A DNA stretch of 64,000 bases, from NCBI GenBank assembly GCA_013215145.1, contig JABSRP010000002.1, forward strand, positions 1 through 64,000. The letters run 5' to 3'. Under the pieces are notes generated by a model. It saw only the letters and a program-made list of their open reading frames with translations, was not told the DNA's origin and did no database searches. Source of the stretch: Pseudobacteriovorax sp. GTDB taxonomy: Bacteria; Bdellovibrionota_B; Oligoflexia; Oligoflexales; Oligoflexaceae. Below, piece after piece: positions 53,008 through 61,507 of this stretch (position 1 is its first letter; every line of letters starts with the position of its first letter). The translations under genes were made by a program, and so were the position numbers.

Positions 53008-55893
53008 TTGAAAACGTTTCCAGGAGTTACGGCAGGTTTGCGAATCTTGTTCAAGATGTCTTCGTCGAAGACTCATGTAATCGAAGCTATAATCTCAATG
53101 CTATGGATTGTTGCGACTTATTTACTGATTTCGACAATCTCTCTTAGTGATATCGCGTTTTCTCTGAATCAAGAGCAACGGAAAAACTGCAAGTCCTGCA
53201 ACATACAAATACAATCCCTCACCAAACCCATCGATTTGAGTGGTACATGGCTCTTCACCCGTGATGATGCACCGTCAAATGCCGAACCTAATGCTGATCT
53301 AAGTCGGTGGACAACCATTGGGACCCCAGGTCCTTGGTCTAAGGCCTATAACGACGGTCAAAATTTTGAGATAGGATGGTATCGCGGGCACTTTCATTTT
53401 CACGAGGATCTAATCGGAGAGCGAAGCACGCTATATGTCGATGCATATATGTCTTTCGCTCAGGTATTTATCGATGGAAAACAAGTTTTCGAACGCACCG
53501 GTGAAAAAACTCACGAATCCTATCGATCGATCCAGCCGATCCCTATCAACTTTATAATAACCAAAAACACTCACGTGATCACAATCAGAATCAAGACTCG
53601 TCTTATGACGGGAATCTATCAATCTCCGTTCCAACTAAGGCCTTTCCAGGAAAATGACGCATTTATCAATTTCATGGAAATTTTCTCTGGGGAACTACGC
53701 TATATCTTTGCTTATACTTTTGCGGTTCTCGGCCTGTTCTTTCTATCCATCTATGCTAAAACGAAATATCCCCTCTATCTCGTTGCAGCCCTGACAGGAA
53801 TCGGCGTCTTTCCCTTCTATGCAATGCCGAACGACCTAACTCTCAGATGGATCAATCCGGAAACCGCTCTCGTGTTACACTATCCCGGATTGGGTTTTAT
53901 GGCTCTTGGTTATTTCCTTTTCTCTCAGTTTTTTCATAAATATAACCGTCGGGCCTCGATCTTCTATTCAGGCATCATTGTGGGCTACACAGCAGGATTC
54001 ATCTATTTATCGATGAACTTCCATTTAGACGTGTTTTTAGTCTTAAGGAAAAGCCTTTTTATTGTGTCGTTTTCCATCGCCACCCATGGGCTGATTAATT
54101 GTTTTTACGCTTTGAAAAAAAACAAACAAATAGCTGTCGTTATCTTTGGACAGGCTTTGTTTTGGATATCTGCTGGTCACGATATCTTTCTAGCGCTGGG
54201 TCTCATCCGGTCAACCAGTTTGATTTTCTTTGGGACCTTGACTGGAATCCTATCGATTATGCTAATTACCATTAACATCTTCGGTCAAACCTTTATCGAA
54301 AATCGAAAACTTTTGAAAGAAGTCGAGTCGGCTAACCAAAGCTTAGAGGTCAAGGTTAAAAAACGAACTCAGGAACTGCGGAATCGTTCAAACGAAATGA
54401 TTGCCATCCTCAACAGCCTTCCTGAAGCCGTTCTAAAAATCGACAGGAACTTAAATATCGAGTCCAGTTTTTCTCTCACTGCAAAAAAAGTCTTAAACTG
54501 TGATGCCATCGATGGTAAAAACATTATGGATTTGGTGTTTTTATCAGCACAAATGCTCGAAGATGAAAAAAACTCTATTAAATCTACTTTAGAGATGTCC
54601 ATAGACGAACCTAATTGGACCTTCGAATCAAACCTTGAGTCACTACCCACTGAGATTTCAAGAAAGCTTAATGATTATGTTCAGTTTCTTTCGCTCGGTT
54701 GGAACACCATTCTCAACGAAGACGAGCTGGTCGAAAGGATTATTGTAACGGTAGCCGATGTCACAGCAGTCAAACATCACAATTCTCAATCTAACTACTG
54801 GCAGCTTAAGTCCACTATTCTGAACGCTGTCATTAAAAATGAGTTTCACAAATTTAAGAGATTCACTGAAAGAAGCCTCTCAGCCTTTGCAAGGCATAAT
54901 GATAAAACAAGCCATTGGGACGAAAGCTATAAAAAGACTCTTTACCGAGACCTGCATACCATCAAAGGGAATGCTCGGACTCTAAAAATAGAGTTCTTGG
55001 CAGAGCTTTGTCATCATGCAGAGACCACATTAGAAGCATTAAAGGTCCACGACACACCAAGAATCGAACAGTTTGGACTAATGATACAAGAGATCTATGA
55101 ATCTCTTATAAATATCGATGAGCTTTTAATCTCGGTCTCAGAAAAGTTTCAGGAATCTGGCGACTACCTTCAAAAAGAAGAAACCTATCTATCAGTTTTC
55201 CAGGAAATCGAAAAAGATCTCACTGATCAAAATGTTTACGACGCTATGCTCAAAATCAGATCCATGACTTTCCGTAGTCCAAGTTACTTGAAAAAATCGA
55301 TCCCTGACGAATATGCGAGTATTTCTCAAGAATTGGATAAACCTAATATCAATTTCACCGTCAATATTGATAAGGGACTAAAACTACATCCAAAGTTTCT
55401 TTCAGACCTCGAGGATTCTCTCGGGCATCTAATCCGCAACAGCATCGATCATGGAATCGAATATGAGTCTGAAAGACGTCTTCAGGGAAAGCCTCCAGAG
55501 GGCAACATCGAAATCTCTATTGCAACTGACCTGCCGAGTAATACTTTATCCATCATTTTCCTTGATGATGGAAAAGGCTTAGATCTTAGCGCAATAATCA
55601 AAAAAGGAAGACTACAAAACATTGACTTCGACGAGACAGATATCGGTGAGGTCAAAAACCTCATTTTCAGACAGAGCTTTAGTACTGCAAAATCTATTAC
55701 TGCTTTGTCAGGTCGCGGAGTTGGCATGAGCGTTGTCGAAGACTTTTATAAGCAATGGAAAGGGAAGATAACTTGGGTAGAAAGCTCTGCAGATACAGAA
55801 ACTAGCCATCAATTTTCTCTAAAATTTGAGTTTCCCTTAGATTCCACAGCCATCGGATCTCAGCCCGAATTATCCCTACCAAAAACTGCATAA
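53008..55893 (+). CDS. 7TM-type CheA-like histidine kinase
   Basis: 961 residues; starts at TTG (later TTG or ATG at 53056 possible). An N-terminal membrane segment is followed by an extracellular galactose-binding-like DISMED2-type domain (ends near TGIYQSPFQLRPF), seven helices (about 225-425), a coiled coil, a PAS-like domain (about 470-600), an HPt domain with H650 in RDLHTIKGNAR, and a CheA-type ATPase (GHLIRNSIDHGIEYESER, DDGKGLD, SGRGVGMSVV). No HisKA dimerisation domain and no CheW-like C-terminus are present, and no receiver is next door. It likely phosphorylates a receiver coded elsewhere. Confidence 0.88.
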   Translation: MKTFPGVTAGLRILFKMSSSKTHVIEAIISMLWIVATYLLISTISLSDIAFSLNQEQRKNCKSCNIQIQSLTKPIDLSGTWLFTRDDAPSNAEPNADLSRWTTIGTPGPWSKAYNDGQNFEIGWYRGHFHFHEDLIGERSTLYVDAYMSFAQVFIDGKQVFERTGEKTHESYRSIQPIPINFIITKNTHVITIRIKTRLMTGIYQSPFQLRPFQENDAFINFMEIFSGELRYIFAYTFAVLGLFFLSIYAKTKYPLYLVAALTGIGVFPFYAMPNDLTLRWINPETALVLHYPGLGFMALGYFLFSQFFHKYNRRASIFYSGIIVGYTAGFIYLSMNFHLDVFLVLRKSLFIVSFSIATHGLINCFYALKKNKQIAVVIFGQALFWISAGHDIFLALGLIRSTSLIFFGTLTGILSIMLITINIFGQTFIENRKLLKEVESANQSLEVKVKKRTQELRNRSNEMIAILNSLPEAVLKIDRNLNIESSFSLTAKKVLNCDAIDGKNIMDLVFLSAQMLEDEKNSIKSTLEMSIDEPNWTFESNLESLPTEISRKLNDYVQFLSLGWNTILNEDELVERIIVTVADVTAVKHHNSQSNYWQLKSTILNAVIKNEFHKFKRFTERSLSAFARHNDKTSHWDESYKKTLYRDLHTIKGNARTLKIEFLAELCHHAETTLEALKVHDTPRIEQFGLMIQEIYESLINIDELLISVSEKFQESGDYLQKEETYLSVFQEIEKDLTDQNVYDAMLKIRSMTFRSPSYLKKSIPDEYASISQELDKPNINFTVNIDKGLKLHPKFLSDLEDSLGHLIRNSIDHGIEYESERRLQGKPPEGNIEISIATDLPSNTLSIIFLDDGKGLDLSAIIKKGRLQNIDFDETDIGEVKNLIFRQSFSTAKSITALSGRGVGMSVVEDFYKQWKGKITWVESSADTETSHQFSLKFEFPLDSTAIGSQPELSLPKTA

Positions 55894-55912
55894 TTATGAA
55901 TTTAAGCTTTCG

Positions 55913-56284
55913 CTAACGGGTGTTATCTCTTGAGAAAAGATAATCAATCTTGGTTGCGTTAGCTACACAAGTAGGGATTCCACCTCTCCAACCGACTCTA
56001 ACGACATCTCTATTTTCTGCAGCTTTCAGAGCCATGTTTATGATCATAGCTGAAGCAACATCATTAGGGTAAACAAACACATTGCGATCACCGCTATCAC
56101 AGGCACTAATACGATCATTAGTGACGAAACTTATTGTGCATACAGATTTACCTTGATGTTCCGGCGACTCAGTCTCGCACATTACGTGACTAACAGGACC
56201 AACGAATCCACCTGCAAAAACTGAGCTACCTACAAGCATCGACCCTACAATCGATAATAGTAGACTTGTCTTTTTATGTTTCAT
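55913..56284 (-). CDS. small secreted protein
   Basis: The ATG at 56284 (GGAAG upstream) gives 123 residues with a signal peptide (about 23 residues ending SSVFAGG). Four cysteines (VMCETE, SVCTISF, SACDSGD, PTCVANA) suggest two disulfides. The central segment VASAMIINMALKAAENRD has a helix like that in the broken gene upstream, so the two may be distant paralogues. No family recognised. Confidence 0.75.
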   Translation of the reverse strand: MKHKKTSLLLSIVGSMLVGSSVFAGGFVGPVSHVMCETESPEHQGKSVCTISFVTNDRISACDSGDRNVFVYPNDVASAMIINMALKAAENRDVVRVGWRGGIPTCVANATKIDYLFSRDNTR

Positions 56285-56366
56285 AATTAAACTTCCAATC
56301 ATTAATCGTTTATTAAGCACCCAATAGAGCAAATACTGAAAGATTTGCTCTCAATAGCTATAAAAC

Positions 56367-56762
56367 CTATTGACTTAACACCTCTATCCAAAGAACAGGC
56401 GGGAATGTAAATTCAGTTCTACAATCTCCTTCCTTCTGATAGTAAATCGTCGTCTTTGCTCCGCTAGCTAATGCTTGACGTGCCAAGGATAGGAAATGCT
56501 GTCCGTGAGTTTTCCATGTATATTTTACATTAGAGGTCACACCATCTGTAAAGGGAATAGAAACTCGGTTGCCACCGACACCACAGTGAGGACTAGGTAT
56601 ATTTGTATCAAACAGGAGTTCCTACTGATTTCTAGTATGATCAAAGTAAATCGAACTTATTTTCACCTCACTTATTCTCTGATAAGGTATACTCTGAACG
56701 GGATCAGAAAAAGCTTTAGTTTGTAGCCCCATTATTACTAGGACAGTTAAAAAAATCCGCAT
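56367..56762 (-). pseudogene. small secreted protein gene interrupted by an in-frame TAG
   Basis: From ATG 56762 the frame encodes a signal peptide (MRIFLTVLVIMGLQTKAFSD) and stops at TAG after residue 46 (56622-56624). The same frame then runs another 84 codons to the final TAG at 56367-56369, with a sensible protein (PHCGVGGNRVSIPFTDGV, LSLARQALASGAKTTIYY). Apart from the amber codon the frame is uninterrupted. It may be a nonsense mutation, a sequence error, or readthrough. It resembles the neighbour at 55913-56284 in size and layout. Confidence 0.7.
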
Positions 56763-56977
56763 ATAAAACTCCTAAGTTTTGGATCATTCTTCGACAATCA
56801 TTAACAAGAAACTTAAGGGACATTTTTATTTCAAGTGAAGGCATTGTTTTATCAATGACTCAATAATCGAAATAGTCAATATGACTTATTATTAAAATAG
56901 GTTCCTTCTACTCTTGATAAAAACTTCACACGAAAAACAGTCGGGTCAGGGGATACCTTTCGGTTCCCCTTCCCACA

Positions 56978-57010
56978 GAACCCATCGTGCCGATTTCCAG
57001 CAATAGGCTC
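56978..57010 (-). ncRNA. group II intron domain V
   Basis: Minus strand: GAGCCTATTGCTGGAAATC followed by GGCACGATGGGTTC. It keeps the AGC triad, the GAAA-like cap and the closing strand of the canonical 34-base domain V (this copy has 33 bases). Confidence 0.8.
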
Positions 57011-57023
57011 TTCAAATCGGATC

Positions 57024-58346
57024 TTACAACGAAGCTAGCTCGATCATACGTGCATACGTAAGGTAGGTCTTTGGCTTCGGGATTGGGTAGTATCTGAGAA
57101 TCTTATCATACTTTTCCCAGTTCAATCTTCCACTCTGACTTCGACGACTTAGGCATTTCCTCCAGGTTTTCAGGGTATAGCGGTATATCCTGTATAAGGA
57201 TAGATGATTACCACCCACACCGAAGTATCTGAAGTGTCCGTGAAGAATCTGCTTGATGCTCTTGTGCTGAGTTAGAAGTGGTAAGTGACGTATCCTAACA
57301 AGACATTCTTTGATCTTCAACATGCTACGATTGAGTCTACCCTTTTCGGTTTTCAATCCCAATCGGAAACTTCCTTTCCTCGTGGTAGTGCAGTAGAAGG
57401 TGAATCCAAGAAAAGAGAATGTATCAGGCTTTCGTCCGTACATCTCTTTCATCCTCATTCTAGCGGGCCTCCCAAAACGCATAAGTTTCGTCTTAGTTGG
57501 TTCCAGACTGAGTGAGAATTTCTCTAGCCTCTTTTCTATTACACTTCGGAAACGGTTTGCGTCAGACTTATACTCAAAGCAGAGAACAAAATCATCTAGA
57601 TATCTTACATAGTTGATTGCCCCTTTCATTCTAGGCTTCACAGCCTTTTCAATCCAAAGGTCCAATACGTAATGTAGATAGATATTACTTATGATGACTG
57701 AAATTGATCCGCCTTGAGGAGTGCCTACGTCAGATTTCTCAAAACTACCATCGTTCATGACTCCCGCCTTGAGCCATCTCCTAATTAGAGATAGAATGCG
57801 GGGATCTCCCACTCGTTCTTCAACAAACCGCATTGCCCATCCATGGTCAATACTTGTAAAGAATGACTTCAAATCAGCCTCGTAGACCCAATTGCACCTT
57901 GTCGCTGAAATAGCTCGTTGCAATTGGCTAATTGCGTGGTGTGCCCCTACTCCTGGCCTTCCACCAAAAGATGAAGCAAGAAAATCCTGCTCGAATATCC
58001 CAGTTAAGATATCACCAACTGACTTTTGGAGGCATCTGTCACTTATGGTTGGTACACCAATTGGCCTCTTCTCTTGCCTACCCGGTTTGGGAATAAATAC
58101 TCGCCTGACCGGTGGTGGCTTGTAAGATTTCCGATGTACCTCAGTTAGCATTTCCTTTGACCACTTATCAAAGCGCAGTCTAGTTTCCTCGACTGACTTG
58201 TCATCGACTCCGTGCCCACTATTTAAAGGAATACGCATAAGATTCTTATAGAGTAGTTCCTTCGAAAGATGATGCGTCAATGAAGTAAACTTTAATTTGC
58301 TGTCTGAACGAGCTTTTGCTGCTACTCTTTCAATTCCTGTTGTCAC
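57024..58346 (-). CDS. ltrA: group II intron reverse transcriptase/maturase
   Basis: 440 residues. The RT fingers-palm blocks are clear: RRVFIPKPGRQEKRPIGVPT, ADLKSFFTSIDHG, GTPQGGSISVIISNIYLHY, and the active site RYLDDFVL (about 249-252; YLDD rather than the common YADD). The maturase domain follows with HGHFRYFGVGGN and LSRRSQSGRLNWEKY. There is no C-terminal HNH endonuclease. The protein splices its intron RNA and copies it into new DNA sites. It lies within the intron, in sense orientation. Confidence 0.95.
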   Translation of the reverse strand: MTTGIERVAAKARSDSKLKFTSLTHHLSKELLYKNLMRIPLNSGHGVDDKSVEETRLRFDKWSKEMLTEVHRKSYKPPPVRRVFIPKPGRQEKRPIGVPTISDRCLQKSVGDILTGIFEQDFLASSFGGRPGVGAHHAISQLQRAISATRCNWVYEADLKSFFTSIDHGWAMRFVEERVGDPRILSLIRRWLKAGVMNDGSFEKSDVGTPQGGSISVIISNIYLHYVLDLWIEKAVKPRMKGAINYVRYLDDFVLCFEYKSDANRFRSVIEKRLEKFSLSLEPTKTKLMRFGRPARMRMKEMYGRKPDTFSFLGFTFYCTTTRKGSFRLGLKTEKGRLNRSMLKIKECLVRIRHLPLLTQHKSIKQILHGHFRYFGVGGNHLSLYRIYRYTLKTWRKCLSRRSQSGRLNWEKYDKILRYYPIPKPKTYLTYARMIELASL

Positions 58347-59074
58347 GATGTCTCGATTCCTTTCTTTGCATAAAGGAGACCTCCTTCATTGAATAAGGTT
58401 CGTGTTGCCATTGAATAGACTTCCAATTTGTCAGTCGCTTCCCCATGTACAGGCCTTTCTCCTGCTCCGAGTACTATCAACTGATCCGACTCCCACGAGT
58501 GCATCCCAACCTCCTTGCTTTCTGAGCTTGTTAGTCGGTACGACCTCCTGTCGACATTCGTGGGTCTCCCGTGTTCACGCAAATTCATTTGTCAGCATGC
58601 TACAGGTTCAAACCCCGAGAGTACTCCACTACCTCACCAAAGTGGTAGATTCGTTCTGCCTTCCCTGTGCTCACATATAGGTCGGCTACTCCAAGCACCG
58701 TCATTTCGGGGCTAAATCTCCTTTCACTTGCGTTGTGGCCTACTGACGCCCTGTCTACGCTTTACAGATTTCGTTCCACGTGATATTCGTTTGGTGTTCC
58801 CAAACGGGTTCTCCATCCGATATTCATGTCCTACATCTGCACAAGACTCGGTTTCCTGCTGTTGGTTAGACTTTGCAAGAGTGTTCTTCTCATAACACCT
58901 GAATTTGCGCGCCTCACGGCGCGCGTGAGCTTACGGCAAGGATGTCGCTATTTAGAAAGCATTAACTCACTTTGAAAGGAATATAAAGGATGCAATCATT
59001 GCGATGCAACGACACCTGGCATCAGCTACGATATTTTCTACGGCTCTAAATCCATTATAGATTTGTTGTCTTGA

Positions 59075-59974
59075 ATGATTATGAGGAAAAAAAAGCGTTT
59101 ACTGACTATCTCACAGGTTTCATTAGCTTTTCTGGCAAGCTCAGGGCTTTTTGCTGCACCGACAGACATTTTGCAAATCGAAGTAAAGTGTAAAACTGGG
59201 CCTTCAACGACAACAGAAGTTTACCAGTCTTTGGAGGAATTGAACGCCGCAAACGTTTGTCGACAACCCGACGAAGAAGTCGCTTGTGAAGGTTCTTATG
59301 ACTTTAAGACCGTGATCGAGGAAGGTTGTACTTCGCTGAGAGGGAGTCTTACAATTCAAGACATCGAGACGGAGACTGGGGATCTATCACAACTAGGTAA
59401 ACTTAAGGCATTCCGAGGAAACCTAACCATCTCTGATAATCAAGATCTAAAAAACCTCAAAGGGCTTCCAAATGATCCATTTGATGTGAAATACGAGACT
59501 GTTCGTATCTCCAACAACCCAGGACTTGTTAGTCTCGAAGGATTCGAAGCATCAAATCGCGCTAAACTCATCATCATTGAGAAGAACAAGAATCTGCAAG
59601 AGCTCCAAGGATTCTCTTACCTTTCTATTTTAGAAGGTCTCATTATCAGTAGCAATGAATCACTTGAAACATTTTCGATTCCTCACGAGGATGGGGCGCG
59701 TAACCTCTTTCCACAACTAGGCTTTGTTAGGGGAAATGTTAAAATAACTGACAACCCTGCTCTAAGGGATCTCAATCTTTTCGGTCGCTTGATGCCAAAC
59801 CCTTCGAGTCCTTCTGGGCTGGCATTCACTGATACTACCATTCGCGGATCTGTTCTGATCCAAGGGAACGGTGTGAGGCAATGCTTTGCGTCAGAACTGT
59901 CGAATTGGGCACCAAGTACTACAATTGGTGGAAGTCTAGTGGTCGAAGGCAATAGCAATATCACCTGTGAATAA
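59075..59974 (+). CDS. secreted protein with receptor L-domain-like repeats
   Basis: 299 residues with a signal peptide (cleavage near LFAAPTD). An N-terminal Cys-containing part precedes a parallel beta-helix-like domain with repeats such as FRGNLTISDNQDLKNLKGL, RISNNPGLVSLEGF, IIEKNKNLQELQGF and GFVRGNVKITDNPALRDL. This is the pattern of receptor-L/Ecm33-type repeats, and similar secreted proteins occur widely in Deltaproteobacteria-like genomes. It probably binds protein or carbohydrate at the surface. Cys near both ends may cap the domain. Confidence 0.8.
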   Translation: MIMRKKKRLLTISQVSLAFLASSGLFAAPTDILQIEVKCKTGPSTTTEVYQSLEELNAANVCRQPDEEVACEGSYDFKTVIEEGCTSLRGSLTIQDIETETGDLSQLGKLKAFRGNLTISDNQDLKNLKGLPNDPFDVKYETVRISNNPGLVSLEGFEASNRAKLIIIEKNKNLQELQGFSYLSILEGLIISSNESLETFSIPHEDGARNLFPQLGFVRGNVKITDNPALRDLNLFGRLMPNPSSPSGLAFTDTTIRGSVLIQGNGVRQCFASELSNWAPSTTIGGSLVVEGNSNITCE

Positions 59975-60559
59975 GCTGGTATTAAAGCAAATTAGGTTAG
60001 CTAAGTTCCAGATACGGCTACAAAGTAAATCAGTAGAAAAACTCCTACCTTTTAATTCTTAAAAAAACAACTTCAGATCTTACGTTTGTTTGATGGGGGG
60101 CGGTATGAGCTGAGAAGTTCACGTACCGTTCTGAGATGGGCTGAGAGGTGAAATTCCTCTCGGTCTACTCACCACTACTTTGTGATGAACGAAGGAAACA
60201 ATCGTGTCTTTTTTCTTTCCTTCCTCAGAAATCTTTTCGATGGTTGAAATGAAATGAAGATGGTGATCCCGAGCTTCGCTGTGACGAGAGCTGTTACCTT
60301 ACCATTGAGCACTTGCCGCTTGTATCTAGGTCCATTCTGTTTTCGAATGAACTTTAGCGTAGAAAGATGAAGACGCTTCAAGAACTTGAGTTGGTTAAAA
60401 TCCAGCAGTATCGTCGATCCTACCTTTCTCGTTAAAGAGTCGTTCGAGTCATCTATGTATCCCGCTTTCTTGTCGAACCCCATAATCCGGGCTTATTAGA
60501 ACTTGGATTATAGGAATGGATTTAACTTGGGGTAGGCTGACTGCTGTCAGCCTAAGAAT
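59975..60559. other. gap holding an isolated intron domain V/VI
   Basis: 585 bases between two genes. It contains the intron 3' fragment at 60098-60172 and a minus-strand frame of 102 codons (60175-60483) that is basic, lacks a Shine-Dalgarno and matches no family, so I do not call it a gene. Confidence 0.45.
60098..60172 (+). ncRNA. isolated group II intron domain V and VI
   Basis: Bases 60098-60131 fit a 34-base domain V (GGGCGGTATGAGCTGAGAAG then TTCACGTACCGTTC; arms pair with two G-T wobbles, triad read as GGC). Bases 60138-60168 fit domain VI (GAGAGG/CCTCTC stem, bulged A in CTACTCAC, probable 3' end near 60172). No RT gene and no obvious domains I-IV precede it, so it seems a remnant or a degenerate copy, different from the intron at 56.9-58.9 kb. 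Confidence 0.6.
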
Positions 60560-61162
60560 CTATAACCGCAAGGCTAAAATATCTGTTTCCGTAATCGCAT
60601 ATTCTATCCCGCCCTTCCTAATTCTATAAGGAATATCGGAGGTTAAGTTGGGTGCTTTGATAAAAGGCTCACTTAGATACCATTGCCAAAAGAAGTCTTG
60701 GGTGAGTCCGTAATACATCTCATGAAGTGCAAAGTATTTAGATTCATTCTTTATCCAATGATCGCTGATATAATCCTCCACAGACTCCATAAAGTTTGCG
60801 TGCACTCCAACCCGGGCCTCTTCGTACTCGTCCCTAGAATTTGTAAATCGAAACCTCTGTAGGTCAAGTTTAGCAAACCACAAGCATTCCTTGCCACTTT
60901 TCAGCACAGATCGCTTTTGATCTAGGTCTTTTTGAATCAATATTTTGAGTTCATCATCTGTTAGTCTATGAATGGGCTCGAGGAAAAAATTCCTGAGACG
61001 ACTAGACAGTTCCTCTTTCTCTTCGAATGTTCCTAATAGTTGTTCCGTCAACTCAGGAGAGTATTCCCTTTCCATCAAGAGTGTATAGAAGTCGCAATAA
61101 TCATGTTCTACTTGGCCTAAGCAGTATGCTTCCCACTCCTCAAATGAGTCTATAAATCCCAT
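60560..61162 (-). CDS. hypothetical cytoplasmic protein
   Basis: I prefer the ATG at 61162 (GGGAAG ten bases upstream) giving about 200 residues; the longest frame adds nine. The protein is acidic and helical, rich in Glu, Tyr, Phe and Trp, without signal peptide or known domain. A DDELKILIQKDLDQKRS stretch and FFWQWYLSEPF are the most distinctive parts. No neighbour gives a clue to function. Confidence 0.65.
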   Translation of the reverse strand: MGFIDSFEEWEAYCLGQVEHDYCDFYTLLMEREYSPELTEQLLGTFEEKEELSSRLRNFFLEPIHRLTDDELKILIQKDLDQKRSVLKSGKECLWFAKLDLQRFRFTNSRDEYEEARVGVHANFMESVEDYISDHWIKNESKYFALHEMYYGLTQDFFWQWYLSEPFIKAPNLTSDIPYRIRKGGIEYAITETDILALRL

Positions 61163-61369
61163 AACATTTACTTCCCTATATATTGCCATTCAAAGTCAGA
61201 TCCCTATTTACTCTTTGTGTTAGAGTTTTACAACGGTAGGTTGCAAGTATCTATACCTAATGCATTCGGTCCAAAGTCCCAGCTTGGTCACATAGGAACA
61301 TGAGCAACAAGCAGAAGGAAGAAGTTTTTAGAATATTCACGATTTTAGGGGTAAGACGTATTCTAAGTA

Positions 61370-61492
61370 TCAGTCTTCCATAATCTCTAAAAGTACTTGT
61401 TTGTACGATTCTTGGTGACTATCAAAAGGTTGCTTTAAAGTCTCCCCTCGTTCTGCAAGAAGCTGAACGCAGTGGAGAAAGGAATACCTCAA
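61370..61492 (-). CDS. possible 40-residue protein after the solute-binding gene
   Basis: After the stop of the gene at 61508-62998 the same frame continues; a TTG at 61492 with ATGGAG seven bases upstream starts 40 residues (RYSFLHCVQLLAERGE, then a helical, Glu-rich end QVLLEIMED). The composition is protein-like. No homologue is known to me, so the call is weak. Confidence 0.35.
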   Translation of the reverse strand: MRYSFLHCVQLLAERGETLKQPFDSHQESYKQVLLEIMED

Positions 61493-61507
61493 ACCAAAGC
61501 TCCATGA

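Larger units (their letters stand above)
56940..58898 (-). mobile_element. group II intron, full length
   Basis: On the minus strand the element probably starts with GTGTTATGAG near 58898 and ends near 56940. The 3' part contains domain V at 57010-56978 and a domain VI hairpin (GGGGAACCGAAAGGTATCCCC with a bulged A in the tail). The reverse transcriptase gene lies in the middle and about 550 bases of structured RNA precede it. The 5' exon next to it carries a GC-rich hairpin (GCGCGCC/GGCGCGC), which is a possible hairpin-type target. The exact 5' boundary is an estimate. Confidence 0.75.

Noticed and set aside
58343..58588. Minus-strand frame of 81 codons upstream of the intron RT
   Set aside because: It lies inside the intron RNA region upstream of the RT and resembles structured intron sequence rather than a protein gene.
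58600..58625. GGTTCAAACCCC resembling a tRNA T-loop
   Set aside because: No acceptor, D-arm or anticodon arm surrounds it; it is part of the group II intron region.
60175..60483. Minus-strand frame of 102 codons
   Set aside because: It is basic, has no Shine-Dalgarno and no family resemblance, and lies against an intron remnant; a chance frame is more likely.
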